From assembly GCF_024139115.2 (NCBI RefSeq), contig NC_085141.1, positions 379,829,278 through 379,893,277 on the forward strand: DNA of 64,000 bases. The letters run 5' to 3'. How positions within the stretch are numbered: the first letter of the stretch is position 1; every line of letters begins with the position of its first letter. Position numbers and translations under genes: made by a program. The stretch is from Armigeres subalbatus (Eukaryota; Arthropoda; Insecta; Diptera; Culicidae). Below, piece after piece: positions 1 through 12,454 of the stretch. Below the pieces are notes generated by a model. The model worked only from the letters and a program-made list of their open reading frames with translations, had not been told where the DNA came from and made no database searches.

Positions 1-132
1 AAGATAAATTTCATGAGAAATTTTGGATGCCATTTCGGAAAGAATTCTATCAGGCATTGCTCAAATATACTTTTCAGACAGTATTTAAAATATTAATAAT
101 GGATATTCTGTACAATTCCTAAACTAATCCCA

Positions 133-330
133 TCTTCTTCTTCTCCTTATTGGCATCACATCTCCCATTATTGGTTGGGACATTGCCGTCTGGCAGCTTA
201 GTGTTCCTTAAGCTCTTCTACAGTTATTAACTGCGAGGTTTCTAAGCCAAGTTACCTTTTTTTGCATTCGTATATCATGAGGCTAACACGAAGATACATT
301 TATGCCCAGGGAAGTCAAAAAAAATTCTAA
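133..330 (-). mobile_element. tRNA-derived SINE, 3' part, diverged
   Basis: The stretch begins with a TTC-rich end (the GAA-type SINE tail on the minus strand). It continues with blocks I recognise from a common mosquito SINE: GTTATTAACTGCGAGGTTTC, TGCATTCGTATATCATGAGG and TATGCCCAGGGAAGTC. After about 330 the similarity stops, so the tRNA-like head is missing. A head of what looks like the same family lies separately at 15551-15627. The family assignment rests on memory of mosquito repeats; the block structure is seen directly. Confidence 0.6.
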
Positions 331-3300
331 CTCGATTTAGAACACAATCACTGAGGAAAATCATGATTTGATTTATGGATGGATTCCTAAACAAATTGCG
401 AAGATTTTGTGCAAATTTAATTTCGTTTAAAACTAAAAAAAAATTTCGGAAAACCGGATGAAGACGCGCATTTTTATCGAACGCGCGGTCAGTTTCGTTT
501 TTACCCTAATTTGTTTTTCCCTTCTGCGTCTTTATTCCACCCAGTTTTGATTTTGCCCTATTTCGACTACTGTGCAGCTATATTGCGGTGCGAAACTGTG
601 TAACAACACAGCGCGAAACCAACTGTTTTGTGTTTGATACTATAGTGCGAAACTAGCTCCTTCCCGAGCGAATAATAAAAAAAAACTTTTTGACAGCAGT
701 TGGATTGGAATCTTTTAAAAACAAATTCGAGATAATTGAGTTGCAATTCACTGTGCAGATAAAAACTGCAACACCGATAAAATCCAAAAAAGTGGCATTA
801 TAAACTTCAGAGTAGAGTCAAGAGCTTCTAAAGGAATATTGAATCAAAAAAATCGAAGATAATATTAGAGTTGAAAAAATGTTTTTAAAAAATCGGACTC
901 ACAGAGGTTATTGAATTCTCAGTTTGAATAACTGAAAATATATAGTTTTGAAGATAACTTATAGTTTCGTAAAGTATTGTAAATTTTATTTGGCTTCAGG
1001 TCCCTTCCTTGGTTACACAGATGACAAACAATGCAGCGGCAGCGGATGCGAGCACGAAGCGTTGTAAAACTGAGATTGAGTTTTCACGCGCGTGGGGTCA
1101 GTTCGACTCACACAGGATTGATGGCATACAAAGTATAGTAATTTGTATCCCTGTCCTGCACAGTCAGTCAGTGTACGTTCCAGCTTCTACCACCGCCAGC
1201 AGTAGGGTAAAACTTGCCCAATAATAGCGACCAATGGACACATTGACGGGGTCGGGGCCAACGCGGGAGGATAGAACGCGACACGCGCTCGGGTCAGAGC
1301 CTAATGGATTGCAAACGACTGACCAAACTCCGGGGTGATGAATTTGTCACACGTAGAAGTTGCGCGCCTAATGGAGCTTTTTTGTTTGAAATAGTTTATA
1401 CATACAAATTGTATGTGCACTGCATGTATTGGCCTTTGGTTAAAAGGCTTCAACGATGAAAGAACAAAAAATGAATAGCGGTTAGTCACGATTAGCTGAT
1501 TGATGGATAATAGAAGCTTTGTAGAGTTCCGTGAAATGGAAGATTTTAATCGGTTTATAAAGTTCAGTAAACCAAGTTTGTTGTCTGGCACAGTACAAGT
1601 TTTTTGAACATCCATAAAGCAATGGACTAATATGGATTGTCACTTTAGTTTAGTTAAACGTTGGAACATCATTTCATATTATTGAAATTTGTTTCAAATA
1701 TAAGTTTTGTGATAAACACTTTCTTAAACCAATACATGTCAATGATTCGCCGCAACAATTGTATTCTATATGACAAAAAATGGGGTAGATACCACTCGAT
1801 CATATTATGAACAGACACATCACTACAAGCTCGTAAATTGGATTGCTATAATTTGCAATCATTTCACGATCTACCAAAATCCGATACTCGTTTTTCTTTC
1901 CGCTTCAGGGAAAACCTTTCAAACGAGGGTCGACAGCTTGCTTCGGACCGTGGGAGGAAATTGGCTCTGATGTGGAGTAATGATGGTGCTGTCGGAATCA
2001 GTGCGATTCATTATACCTATTATTCCGAAAGTGTCTAAGCCACGCATCATAAACAAACTTACACTGGGGCACGCTATTGGAAAGTTGAAGCACAGCCTGG
2101 GGTAAGGAAATTCGCCGAATATCTGTGATATTGGTTCGTTCGCCCCTTCAAACGCAGATTTCCCGTCTGATGGACATCGTCGTCGTAAAACATGTTATAT
2201 GTTATGGAAGTTTTTTCACCCACCAATAAAAAAAATATACGACGCCGTGGGTATCGCTGTAAAATATAAGAATGATCCAGGACAGGGGCGCTCCGGAGCG
2301 TGAAATTGAAGTGATTCCATGTGACTAACTGCTAGCGAGCTTGCTTTTTGGGGATGATTTTTCTCTTTGATTCCCGCGCCCCGGTTCAAGACAAAGCAAG
2401 GTCACGTACGTACAAGGACTCCATCGTCATCACCGTCGTGATTCGACATAATTTAGGGTGGCTTGGTCCCGGGCTTTCGGTCGATAGCCAGCTTTTCACT
2501 TTCCTTGACCCTTGACGGACATGTTGTGTTGTGTTCTGTTTAGACGATGATGTGCGGACATTGCGATGGGTCGAGCAAAAGCTTCGGGCGAACCAAGGTT
2601 TCGTCCGTATGCTACATGATCTACCCGAAATCTTCAATTTTTGATAAGCGTGGGAAGTTTGCCAATTTTATACGAGATGTTGTCCGGAGCCATTTTGTTC
2701 ATCCCTCCCCGGAATTCCACACGTAGCATATGGATGTCCCCTAACCAGCCATCGTTTGGTGGGTGGAGAACGTTGTGAGTTTAGAAAAGCTTCGTCAACA
2801 CCAACAAACGACCCGAGATGATAGATGGAAGTGCCTATTGTACGTCCATATCAAGGAAACTGAACAACGCTGTTGCGAAATTATTTTTTCAGTTCATGTC
2901 ATGTTATTGTTTCATTCTCCTTCCTGGAACTGCGGACATCAGTGCAGTACCAAAATGTTTTCCAGCGGGTGGGCTTGGGATACCGAGAAAAATTGTGCTC
3001 CGGTAAGTGGGGCCGATTTACATTTAGCTGATTTCTCTGGGGACGCTACCTTAAGCGAAATAATTGATTCCGGAATGGTATCCACTTGGAAACACGAAGG
3101 TGGATTCCCGTTTGCGTTGGAATAATACCTGGTTTGGGTATTGTATTTCTATTAAAATAATGGTACAGAAAGGTGCCATGGCTTTGTGATTTAAAATGCG
3201 TATGTTGTCCTTACATATACTTTCTGCAAGCTAAGTACACGAGTTTCTCTCAAAAGGTTACCAAATCCGTGTACAAGGCTCATATTAGTATTTTACAAGA

Positions 3301-3471
3301 ACATGCTACGTGTCCGTTGACTTTATATTTGTCCAAATAATTCACCCAGTTGATTATAAAAGAGACAAGTTCAAGCCAATTTTCATAAGATAACTCTTCC
3401 ACCAGGTGGTGAATTCACTCATGCGTTGCCGACAACAAAAAAGTTATCAATTAATTTGCAGCATCTATATA
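331..3471. other. AT-rich spacer, no supported gene
   Basis: I see no convincing coding region. Short open frames (for example 1009-1224, 2386-2637 minus and 2763-3125) show no domain, no codon pattern and no splice context. Local features are limited to A-rich runs and a moderately GC-rich part at 1000-1300. It could be intergenic or intronic DNA. Confidence 0.5.
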
Positions 3472-3611
3472 CTGCCGTAATCTGGAAAAGTGACGTAACA
3501 GCTATTTTACAACATGCATGTTTTCCATTTTTCTGTTAAGAGCTCGATGTACTCGTAGTAGTACTCGTTAATACCATTTTTGAAAATGGCCTCTTTTTCA
3601 GATTACGGCAG
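3472..3611. mobile_element. Small MITE, CTGCCGTAATCTG inverted ends
   Basis: The left end reads CTGCCGTAATCTGGAAAAG. The reverse complement of the right end reads CTGCCGTAATCTGAAAAAG, 18 of 19 matching. Length is 140 bp with no coding capacity. The flanks are TA on the left and CA on the right, so a TA target duplication is possible but not proven. Confidence 0.6.
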
Positions 3612-3837
3612 CAAAAATAGTTAAACGTTAAACCACACAACAATACTTTTGCCCACCAGATAAAGCTGATCCGACATTACAACATCTTCTCCTAAATGAA
3701 GAAATGTGAGAGCGTTGAATAAAAGTTTGGAAGCCCCCCTCCTCTTCAGGACCATAGAACGCAGCAGAAAAAAGAGAACAAGGTGTCCTCTTCGTTCCTC
3801 GTTATAAACATTGGAAGTTGTTTCGAAGACCGCTAAC

Positions 3838-3966
3838 CAGTGGCGTAGCCACGTGGGTGGTTTTGGGCATAACCCCACCCCCAGAGGCAAAATTTTTAGA
3901 AGATTTTTTTTTTTCGAAAACATGTTCAGAAAACCCCCCCAGACCAATTTTCTGGCTACGCCACTG
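3838..3966. mobile_element. hAT-type MITE, CAGTGGCGTAGCCA ends
   Basis: A 129-bp element with perfect 14-bp terminal inverted repeats, CAGTGGCGTAGCCA. It is flanked by CCGCTAAC (3830-3837) and CCGCTTAC (3967-3974), an 8-bp target duplication with one mismatch. An 8-bp duplication and CAG...CTG ends are the hAT signature. The interior is C/G- and T-rich with no transposase, so it must have been moved by an element elsewhere. The short open frames here are by-products. Confidence 0.85.
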
Positions 3967-4006
3967 CCGCTTACTATACCAAAATCAGCGAAAGATAAAA
4001 CCGTTT

Positions 4007-4168
4007 GGGGGTCGTTCAAAAATGATGTCACAGGTTTTTAGGGGGGGGGGGGAGGGGGTCTAAGATTTTGTGACAGTACATGTACTAGGTATACAAAAAA
4101 GCCTGACAGAGGGGGGGAGGGGGTTTAGAAATCCCAAAAAATAGTGGACGTCATATTTGAATCGCCCC
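4007..4168. mobile_element. MITE with G-rich subterminal tracts
   Basis: The ends are imperfect inverted repeats. The left reads GGGGTCGTTCAAAAATGATG and the right, reversed, reads GGGGCGATTCAAATATGACG. Inside are two G tracts at 4041-4058 and 4109-4120 separated by a GTGACAGTAC block. This matches a widespread insect MITE layout (GGGGxCATTCAAATATxACGT ends with G-rich interior). No target duplication was resolved. Confidence 0.6.
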
Positions 4169-4299
4169 TTCGCCAAAACTCAACTGGAGGATCTACTCTA
4201 ATGCTTTTGTTGACAACATGAAGACACAGCTAGCCAACGACAAAACCAAGGCCACGACAGCTGAAGCTTACCCGAAACAAATCTAATCCGAATTCAAAC

Positions 4300-4800
4300 A
4301 AAATACAACCAAAATTCATTCCCAAACCAAATTCATTCAAAAATCCAATCAAATTCTGATCCAAATCAAATTCCGATCCAAATCCAATCCAATCCAAATC
4401 CAATCCAATTCAAATCCAATCCAAACAAAAGCAAATTATAATCTTAATTAAATCCAGAATGCAATCCGAATCTAATTCAAATCCAAATGGAATCCAATCC
4501 AAATCCAATCCAAATCCAATCCAAATCCAATCCAAATCCAAATCCAATCCAATTACAATCCAAGTCCAATCCAAATCCAATCCAAATCTAATCCAAATCC
4601 AATCCAAATCCAATCAAAATCCAATCCAAATCCAATCCAAATCCAATCCAAATCCAATCCAAATCCAATCCAAATCCAATCCAAATCCAATCCAAATCCA
4701 ATCCAAATCCAATCCAAATCCAATCTAAATCCAATCCAAATCCAATCCAAATCCATTTCAAATCCAAATCCGAATCAATCAAATCAATCCAAATCTAATC
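4300..4800. repeat. Left margin of array, CCAATCCAAAT form
   Basis: From about 4490 to 4780 the unit CCAATCCAAAT repeats with few errors and in strict register. Left of 4490 the units decay into the flank. The first copy of the interrupting module (4422-4495) is here and is also in the A-rich state, for example CAAATTATAATCTTAATTAA where other copies have G. Confidence 0.9.
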
Positions 4801-7800
4801 CAGATCAATCCAATCAGGTTCAATCCAAATCAATCCAAGTCAATCCAAATCAATCCAGGTCAATCCAAATCCAGTCAAATCCAGTCCAAATCCAGTCCAG
4901 TCAATCAAATCCAGTCAAATCCAGTCCAGATCAATCCAGTCAGATCAGTCAATCCAGATCCAGTCCATCAGGTCAGTCAGGTCCAGATCCAGTCAGATCA
5001 GTCCAGGTCCAGTCCAGGTCAGTCCAGATCCAGTCAAATCCAGTCAGTCAGATCCAGTCCAGATCCAGTCAGATCCAGTCAGATCGGTCCAGGTCAGTCC
5101 AGATCCAGTCAGGTCAGTCCAGATCCAGTCCAGATCAGTCCAGGTCAGTCCAAGGTCAGTCCAGATCCGGTCCAGATCAGTCAGGTCAGTCCAGATCCGG
5201 TCAAGATCCAGTCCAGATCCAGTCCAGATCAGTCCAAGGTCAGTCAAATCAATCCAGATCCAGTCCAAGATCAGTCAGATCCAGTCCAGATCCAGTCAAG
5301 GTCCAGTCCAGATCCAGTCAGGTCAGTCAGATCAGTCAGATCCAGTCCAGATCAGTCAGGTCAGTCCAGTCAGTCCAGTCAGTCAGATCAGTCCAGATCC
5401 AGTCCAGGTCAGTCCAGGTCAGTCCAGGTCAGTCCAGGTCCAGTCCAGGTCAGTCCAGATCCAGTCCAGGTCGGTCAGATCCAGTCCAGATCAGTCCAAG
5501 TCAATCCAGATCCGGTCAAGTCAGTCAAATCAGTCCAGGTCAGTCAAGATCAGTCCAGGTCGATCCAGATCCAGTCCAGATCCAGTCCAAGTCAGTCCAA
5601 GTCAGGTCAAGTCAGTCAAGTCGAGTCAGATCCAGTCCAGGTCAGTCCAGTCAGTCCAGGTCCAGTCAGATCAGTCAGGTCAGTCCAGATCCAGTCCAGG
5701 TCAGTCAAGTCAGTCAGTCCAGTCCAGGCAAAGAGCAGGCTATGATCTTGATTAAATCCAGGATGCAGTCCGGATCTGATTCAGATCCAGATGGGATCAG
5801 TCCAGATCGGATCCAGATCCAGTCCAGATCCAGTCCAGATCAGTCAGATCCAGATCAGTCAGTTACAGTCAGGTCCAGTCCAGGTCCAGTCCAAGTGTAA
5901 TCCAGATCAGATCCAGATCAGGCAAAGATCCAGTCCAGATCAGTCCAGATCCAGTCCAGATCAGTTCAGATCCAGTCAGGTCAGTCCAGGTCAGTCCAGA
6001 TCCAGTCTAAATCAGTCCAGATCCAGTCGAAGTCAGTCCAAGTCAGTCAGATCCAGTTCAAGATCCAGTCAGGTCAGTCCAGATCCAGTCCAGGTCAGTC
6101 CAGATCCAGAGTCAGTCAGATCCAGTCTGAATCCAAATCCAGTCAGTCCAGGTCCGTTTCAGGTCAGATCCGGATCCAGTCCAGATCCAGTCAGATCCAG
6201 TCCAGATCCAGTCCAGATCCAGTCCAGATCCAGTCAGTTCGGATCCAGGCCCAGTCAGTCAGGCCCAGTCAGTTCAGATCCAGTCAGGCAAAAGCAGGTT
6301 ATAATCTTAATTAATCCAGTCAGGATGCAGTCCGGATCTGGTTCAGATCCAGGTGGGATCCAGTCAAATCAGTCAAATCAGTCCAGATCCAGTCCAGATC
6401 CAGTCCAGGTCCAGATCCAGTCAATTTACAGTCCAGGTCCAGTCCAGATCCAGTCAGATCTGATCCAGAGTCAGTCCAGGTCAGTCAAAGTCAGTCAGAT
6501 CCAGTCCAGATCCAGTCAGGTTCAGTCCAGATCAGTCAGGATCCAGTCAAGATCAGTCCAGTCAGTCCGATCCAGTCCAGATCAGTCAGTCCAAGTCAGT
6601 CAGATCCAGTCCAGATCCAGTCAAGATCAGTCCAGATCCAGTCCAGATCCAGTCTAAGTCAGTCCAGGTCAGTCCAGATCCGTTTCAGAGTCAGATCCGG
6701 ATCCAGTCCAGATCCAGTCCAGATCTAATCAGGTTCAGTCCAGATCAGTCAGATCCAGTCAGATCAGTCCAGATCCAGTCAAGTCAGTCCAGATCCAGTC
6801 CAGGTCCAGTCAGTCGATCCAGTCAGTCCAGTCCAGGTCCAGTCAGGTCGATCCAGTCCAGATCAGTCAAGTCAGTCCAGATCCAGTCCAGGTCAGTCAG
6901 ATCCAGTCCAGATCGGTCAGGTCAGTCAAGATCCAGTCCAGATCCAGTCCAGATCGGTCAGGTCAGTCAGATCCAGTCAGATCCAGTCAGATCAGTCCAG
7001 ATCAGTCAAGTCAGTCAGGTCAGTCAGGTCAGTCCAGATCCAGTCCAGATCCAGTCCAAGTCAGTCCAGATCCAGTCCAGATCAGTCCAGGATCCAGTCC
7101 AGATCAGGTCAGGTCAGTCAGATCCAGTCCAGGTCAGTCCAGATCGATCCAGATCAGTCCAGGTCAGTCCAGATCCAGTCCAGGTCCAGTCCAGGTCAGT
7201 CCAGATCCAGTCAAGAGTCAGTCCAGTCAGTCAAATCGGTCAGATCAGTCAGATCCAGTCCAGGTCGGTCGATCCAGTCAGATCCAGTCCAGATCCAGTC
7301 CAGTCGGTCAGATCCAGTCCAGATCCAGTCAGATCCAGTCCAGATCAGTCAGGTCAGTCCAGATCAGTCCAGATCCAGTCCAGATCCAGTCAGATCCAGT
7401 CCAGGTCAGTCCAGATCCAGTCCAGATCCAGTCCAGGTCAGTCCAGATCAGTCCAGATCCAGTCAGGTCGATCCAGGTCAGTCCAGATCCAGTCAAGTCA
7501 GTCCAGATCCAGTCCAGATCGGTCAGGTCAGTCAGGTCAGTCCAGATCCAGTCCAGGTCAGTCCAGATCCAGTCCAGATCCAGTCAGTCGGTCAGGTGCA
7601 GTCCAGATCCAGTCAGATCCAGTCAGATCTAGTCCAGATCCAGTCAAGATCCAGTCAGTCCAGTCAGTTCAGATCCAGTTCAAGTCCAGTCAGGCAAAAG
7701 GCAGGTTATGATCTTAATTAAGTCAGGATGCAGTCAGATCTAGTTCAGATCCAGGTGGGATCCAGTCCAGATCGGATCCAGATCCAGTCCAGATCCAGTC

Positions 7801-10800
7801 AAATCCAGTCCAGATCGATCCAGTCAGTTACAGTCAGGTCCAGTCAGATCCAGTCCAGATCTAGTCAAGTCAGTCAGATCAGTCAGATCCAGTCCAGATC
7901 CAGTCCAGGTCAGTCCAGATCAGTCAAATCCAGTCAAGATCAGTCAGTCCAGATCCAGTCAGATCCAGTCCAGATCAGTCAGATCAGTCCAGATCCAGTC
8001 AGATCCAGTCAGGTCAGTCCAGATCCAGTCCAGATCAGTCCAGATCCAGTCAAATCAGTCCAAGATCCAGTCAAGTCAGTCCAGATCCAGTCCAGATCAG
8101 TCCAGATCCAGTCCAGATCCGATCAAGTCAGTCCAGATCAATCCAGATCCAGTCCAGATCAGTCCAGATCCAGTCGATCCAGATCCAGTCAGTCCAGTCG
8201 ATCCAGTCAGTCAATCCAGTCAAGTCAGTCAGTCCAGTCCAAGTCAGTCCAGATCAGTCAGATCAGTCCAGATCCAGTCCAGATCCAGTCCAGATCAGTC
8301 AGATCCAGTCCAGGTCAGTCCAGATCCAGTCCAGATCCAGTCCAAATCAGTCAGGTCAGTCAAGTCCAGTCCAGATCCAGTCAGGTCAATCCAGGTCAGT
8401 CAGATCCAGTCCAGATCCAGTCCAGGTCAGTCCAAGATCCAGTCAGATCCAGTCAGATCAGTCCAGATCCAGTCAAGTCAGTCCAGATCAGTCCAGGATC
8501 CAGTCAGATCCAGTCCAGGTCCAGTCCAGGTCAGTCCAGATCAGTCCAGGTCAGTCAGGTCGATCCAGATCGATCCAGATCCAGTCCAGATCCAGTCCAG
8601 ATCCAGTCAGATCCAGTCCAAGTCAGTCCAGATCCAGTCAGATCCAGTCCAGATCCAGTCAAGATCAGTCCAGGTCAGTCAGATCCAGTCAGGTCAGTCA
8701 GGTCAGTCCAGGTCAATCCAGTGCAGTCAGGTCCAGTCCAAGTCGATCCAGATCTAGTCCAGATCCAGTCCAGGTCAGTCAGTCCAGATCAGTTCAGATC
8801 CAGTCAGGCAAAGCAGGTTATAATCTTGATTAAATCCAGATGCAGTCAGATCTAATTCAGGTCCAGGTGGGATCCAGTCAAGATCGGATCCAAATCAGTC
8901 CAGATCCAGTAAATCCAGTCAAATCCAAATCCAGTCCAATTTACAGTCAGGTCAGTCCAAAGTCAGTCCAAATCTAGTCCAAATCCAGTCAGAGTCAAAC
9001 AAAAATCAGTCCAAATCAAGTCAGTCCAATCAAATCAGTTCAAATCCAGTCCAAATCAATCCAAATCAGTCAGGTTCAATCTAAATCCAGTCCAAATCAA
9101 TCCAGATCAATCCAAATCGATCCAGGTCAGGTCAAGTCAGTTCAGATCAATCCAAATCAATCCAGTCAGATCCAAATCCAGTCGATCCAGATCCAGTCCA
9201 GGTCAGTCCAAATCCAATCAGATCCAGTCCAGATCCAGTCAAGTCAGTCAAGATCAGTCCAGATCCAGTCCAGGTCAGTCCAGATCCAGTCCAAATCCAG
9301 TCCAGATCCAGTCAAATCAGTCCAAATCAGTCAGGTCAGTCAGATCAGTCCAGATCCAGTCCAGATCAGTCCAGTCAGATCCAGTCCAGATCAGTCCAAG
9401 ATCCAGTCAGATCCAGTCAAGGTCAGTCCAGATCAGTCCAGATCCAGTCCAGGTCAGTCAGGTCAGTCCAGATCGGTCCAAGATCCAGTCCAGATCGGTC
9501 CAGTCAGTCAGATCCAGTCAGATCCAGTCCAGATCCAGTCAGGTCAGTCAGATCCAGTCAGATCCAGTCCAGATCCAGTCCAAGTCAGTCAAATCCAGTC
9601 AGATCCAGTCAGGTCAGTCCAAGTCAGTCCAGGTCAGTCCAGATCAGTCAGATCCAGTCAGGTCAGTCAGGTCAGTCGATCCAGTCCAGATCCAGTTCAG
9701 ATCCAGTCCAGATCCAGTCAGATCAGTCCGATCCAGTCCAGATCAGTCAGGTCAGTCCAGATCCGGTCAGTCCAGATCGATCCAGTCGATCCAGTCCAGT
9801 CCAGATCGGTCAGATCCAGTCAGTCAGATCCAGTCCAGTCAGTCCAGGTCAAGTCCAGATCAGTCCAAGTCAGTCCAGATCCAGTCCAGGTCGAGTCCGA
9901 TCCAGTCCAGATCAGTCCAGATCAGTCCAGATCCAGTCCAGGTCAGTCAGGTCAGTCCAGTCCGATCCAGTCCAGTCAATCCAGGATCAGTCCAGATCCA
10001 GTCAGGTCCGGATCAGTCAAGTCAGTCCAGATCCAGTCCGGATCCAGTCCAGATCAGTCAAGGTTCAGTCAGGATCCGTCAGATCGGTCAATCAGTCCAG
10101 ATCCAGTCAAATCAGTCCAGTCCAGTCAGGTCAGTCCAGGTCAGTCCAGATCAGTCAAAGTCAGGTCAAATCAGGTCAGTCGATCCAGTCCAGATCAGGT
10201 CAGTCCAGTCCAGTCCAAGTCAGTCCAGTCATCCAGTCATCCAGTCCAAATCCAGTCCAGTCCAGATCCAGTCCAAGTCAGTCCAGATCCAGTCAGGTCA
10301 GTCCAGATCCAGTCAAAGTCCAGTCCAGTCAGTCCAGGTCAGTCCAGATCCAGTCAGGTCAGTCCAGGTCCAGTCAGATCAGTCCAAGTCAGTCCAGATC
10401 CAGTCCAGATCCAGTCAGATCAAGTCCAGATCCAGTCCAGATCAGTCAGTCAATCCAGATCAGTCCAGATCCAGTCCAAGTCAGTCCAGATCCAGTCCAG
10501 GTCAGTCAGGTCAGTCCAGATCCAGTCCAGATCCAGTCCAGATCCAGTCCAGATCCAGTCCAGATCAGTCAGATCCAGTCAAGTCAGTCCAAGATCAATC
10601 AGTCCAGATCAGTCCAGATCCAGTCCAGATCCAGTCCAGGTCCAGTCCGATCAGTCCAGTCCAGTCAGATCAGTCGGTCAGTCCAGATCCAGATCAGTCA
10701 GATCCAGTCCAAGATCCAGTCCAGTCAGTCAGATCCAGTCCAGATTCAGTCAGGTCAGTCCAGGTCGGTCAGATCCAGTCCAGATCGGTCAGGTCAGTCC

Positions 10801-11690
10801 AAGTCAGTCCAGATCCAGTCCAGATCCAGTCCAGGTCAGTCCAGATCGATCAGTCGATCAGTCCAGATCAGTCCGATCAGTCAGATCAAGTCCAGATCTA
10901 GTCAGGTCAGATCCAGTCCGGATCCAGTCCAGATCCAGTCCAGGTTCAGTCAGGATCCGTTCCAGATCGGTCAGGATCCAGCCAGATCCAGTCAGGATCC
11001 AGTCAAATCCAGTCCAAATACAGTCCAAATCAGTCAAGTCCAGTCCAGATGCAGTCAGATCAGGGTCTGAAAATCCAGTCCAAATCCAGTCCAGATCCAG
11101 TCACATCGGATCCAAATCCAGTCAGATCCAGTCCAGATCAGTCAGATCGGTCCAGGTCAGTCCAGATCCAGTCCAGATCCAGTCAGATCCAGTCCAGATC
11201 CAGTCAGATCAGTCCAGATCCAGTCCAGGTCAGTCCAGATCCAGTCAGATCAGTCCAGATCCAGTCCAAATCCAGTCAAGTCCAGTCCAGATCCAGTCAG
11301 ATCCAGTCAAATCCAGTCAAGATCAGTCAGTCAGTCAGATCCAGTCCAGATCCAGTCAGGTCAGTCCAGGTCAGTCCAGATCCAGTCAGATCCAGTCCAG
11401 ATCGATCCAGATCCAGTCCAGATCAGTCCAGATCCAGTCAGATCCAGTCCAGATCCAATCCAGGTCCAGTCAGGTCAGTCCAGATCCAGTCAGATCCAGT
11501 CCAGATCAGTCAGTTCCAGTCAAGTCGGTCAATCCGGTCAAGATCCAGTCGATCAGTCAGGTTCAGTCCAGATCCAGTCCACCCAGTCCTAATCCAGTTC
11601 GGATCCAGTCAGATCCAAGTCAAGTCACATCAAGATCCAGTCAGATCGGTTCGGATCCAGTCCAGGTGCAGTCCAAATCAAAATCCAGTC
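4801..11690. repeat. Array core, CCAGTCCAGAT form
   Basis: About 6.9 kb of CCAGTCCAGAT-type units with many single-base losses and sub-variants such as CAGGTCAGTC. The change from the left margin is gradual (4780-4900), with mixed A and G units. Stretches at 8880-9120 also mix both forms. Four module copies lie at 5725-5810, 6286-6360, 7691-7760 and 8806-8880. No module was seen between about 8.9 and 11.7 kb. Confidence 0.9.
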
Positions 11691-12245
11691 CAAATCCAAT
11701 CCAAATCTAATCGAAGTCAGTCAAATCGGATCCAAATCAATCCGGATCCAGTCCAAACCAGTCAAATCCAGTCAAATCCAATCCAAATCCAATCCAAATC
11801 CAATCCAAATCCAATCCAAATCCAATCCAAATCCAATCCAAATCCATTCCAAATCCAATCCAAATCTAATCCAAATTCAGTCCAAATTCAATCCAAATTC
11901 AATCCAAATCCAATCCAAATCCAATCCAAATCCAATCTAAATCCAAACCAAATCCAAACCAAATCCAATCCAAATTCAATCCAAATCCAATCCAAATCGA
12001 ATCCGAATCCAATCCAAATCCAAATCCAATCCAAATCCAAACCCAATCCAAATCCAATCCAAATCCAATCAAAATCCAATCTAAATCCAATACAAATCCA
12101 ATCCAAATTGAATCCAAATCCAATCCAATCCTATCCAAATCTAATCCAAATTAAATCCAAGTCTTATCATAATCCAATCCAAAGCGAACCCAAATGCTGT
12201 CCAAATCGTATCTAAATTCAATTCAAGCTCAGTCAAAATCCAATA
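11691..12245. repeat. Right margin of array, CCAATCCAAAT form
   Basis: The array returns to the A-rich form, cleanest at 11770-11870, then decays to about 12245 with variants such as CCAAATTCAAT. The same state at both borders, with a different state in the middle, is the striking feature of the array. Confidence 0.9.
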
Positions 12246-12454
12246 ACAGTTAAATTCATTAAATTAATTTTCACTTTGAACCAAATTCGTCCAGGCTTAA
12301 CCTTCTCTTGTATAGAATGTTGGTCCTAAGAAGACGTGCTTGTGATTCTGCTGCCGAAGTCAAATTTCTGCTGTCGCCAAGCGATGATGATTTGCACTAT
12401 GATGAACATTTGTTTCGGCTCAAACTTTTAATTAAGGTTCTGAAAAGAACCGAT

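Larger units (their letters stand above)
4300..12245. repeat. 8-kb array of an 11-bp minisatellite
   Basis: Almost 8 kb is built from an 11-bp unit, CCARTCCARAT. Both margins carry the form CCAATCCAAAT and the long core carries CCAGTCCAGAT. Core units often lack one base, mainly one C of a CC pair, which breaks the register. A distinct ~75-bp module containing ATCTTAATTAA interrupts the array at about 4422, 5725, 6286, 7691 and 8806. Because 11 is not a multiple of 3 and the unit has no stop in any frame, long open frames of Ser/Pro/Gln/Asp type appear (for example 5791-6657, 7728-8855, 11049-12215). I do not regard these as genes. Confidence 0.95.

Noticed and set aside
2763..3125. 120-codon frame as a possible host exon
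   Set aside because: No recognisable domain, mixed codon use and no clear splice sites.
4459..4782. Minus-strand WIWIGFGLDLD-type frames
   Set aside because: Reverse reading of the same 11-bp repeat; no start context or domain.
5791..12215. Long frames of Ser/Pro/Gln/Asp repeats that could look like structural proteins
   Set aside because: They follow from an 11-bp unit without stops; all plus frames are open alike, and single-base losses in the DNA shift the peptide at random.
4300..12245. CRISPR array
   Set aside because: Units are contiguous with no spacers, and the DNA is clearly animal.
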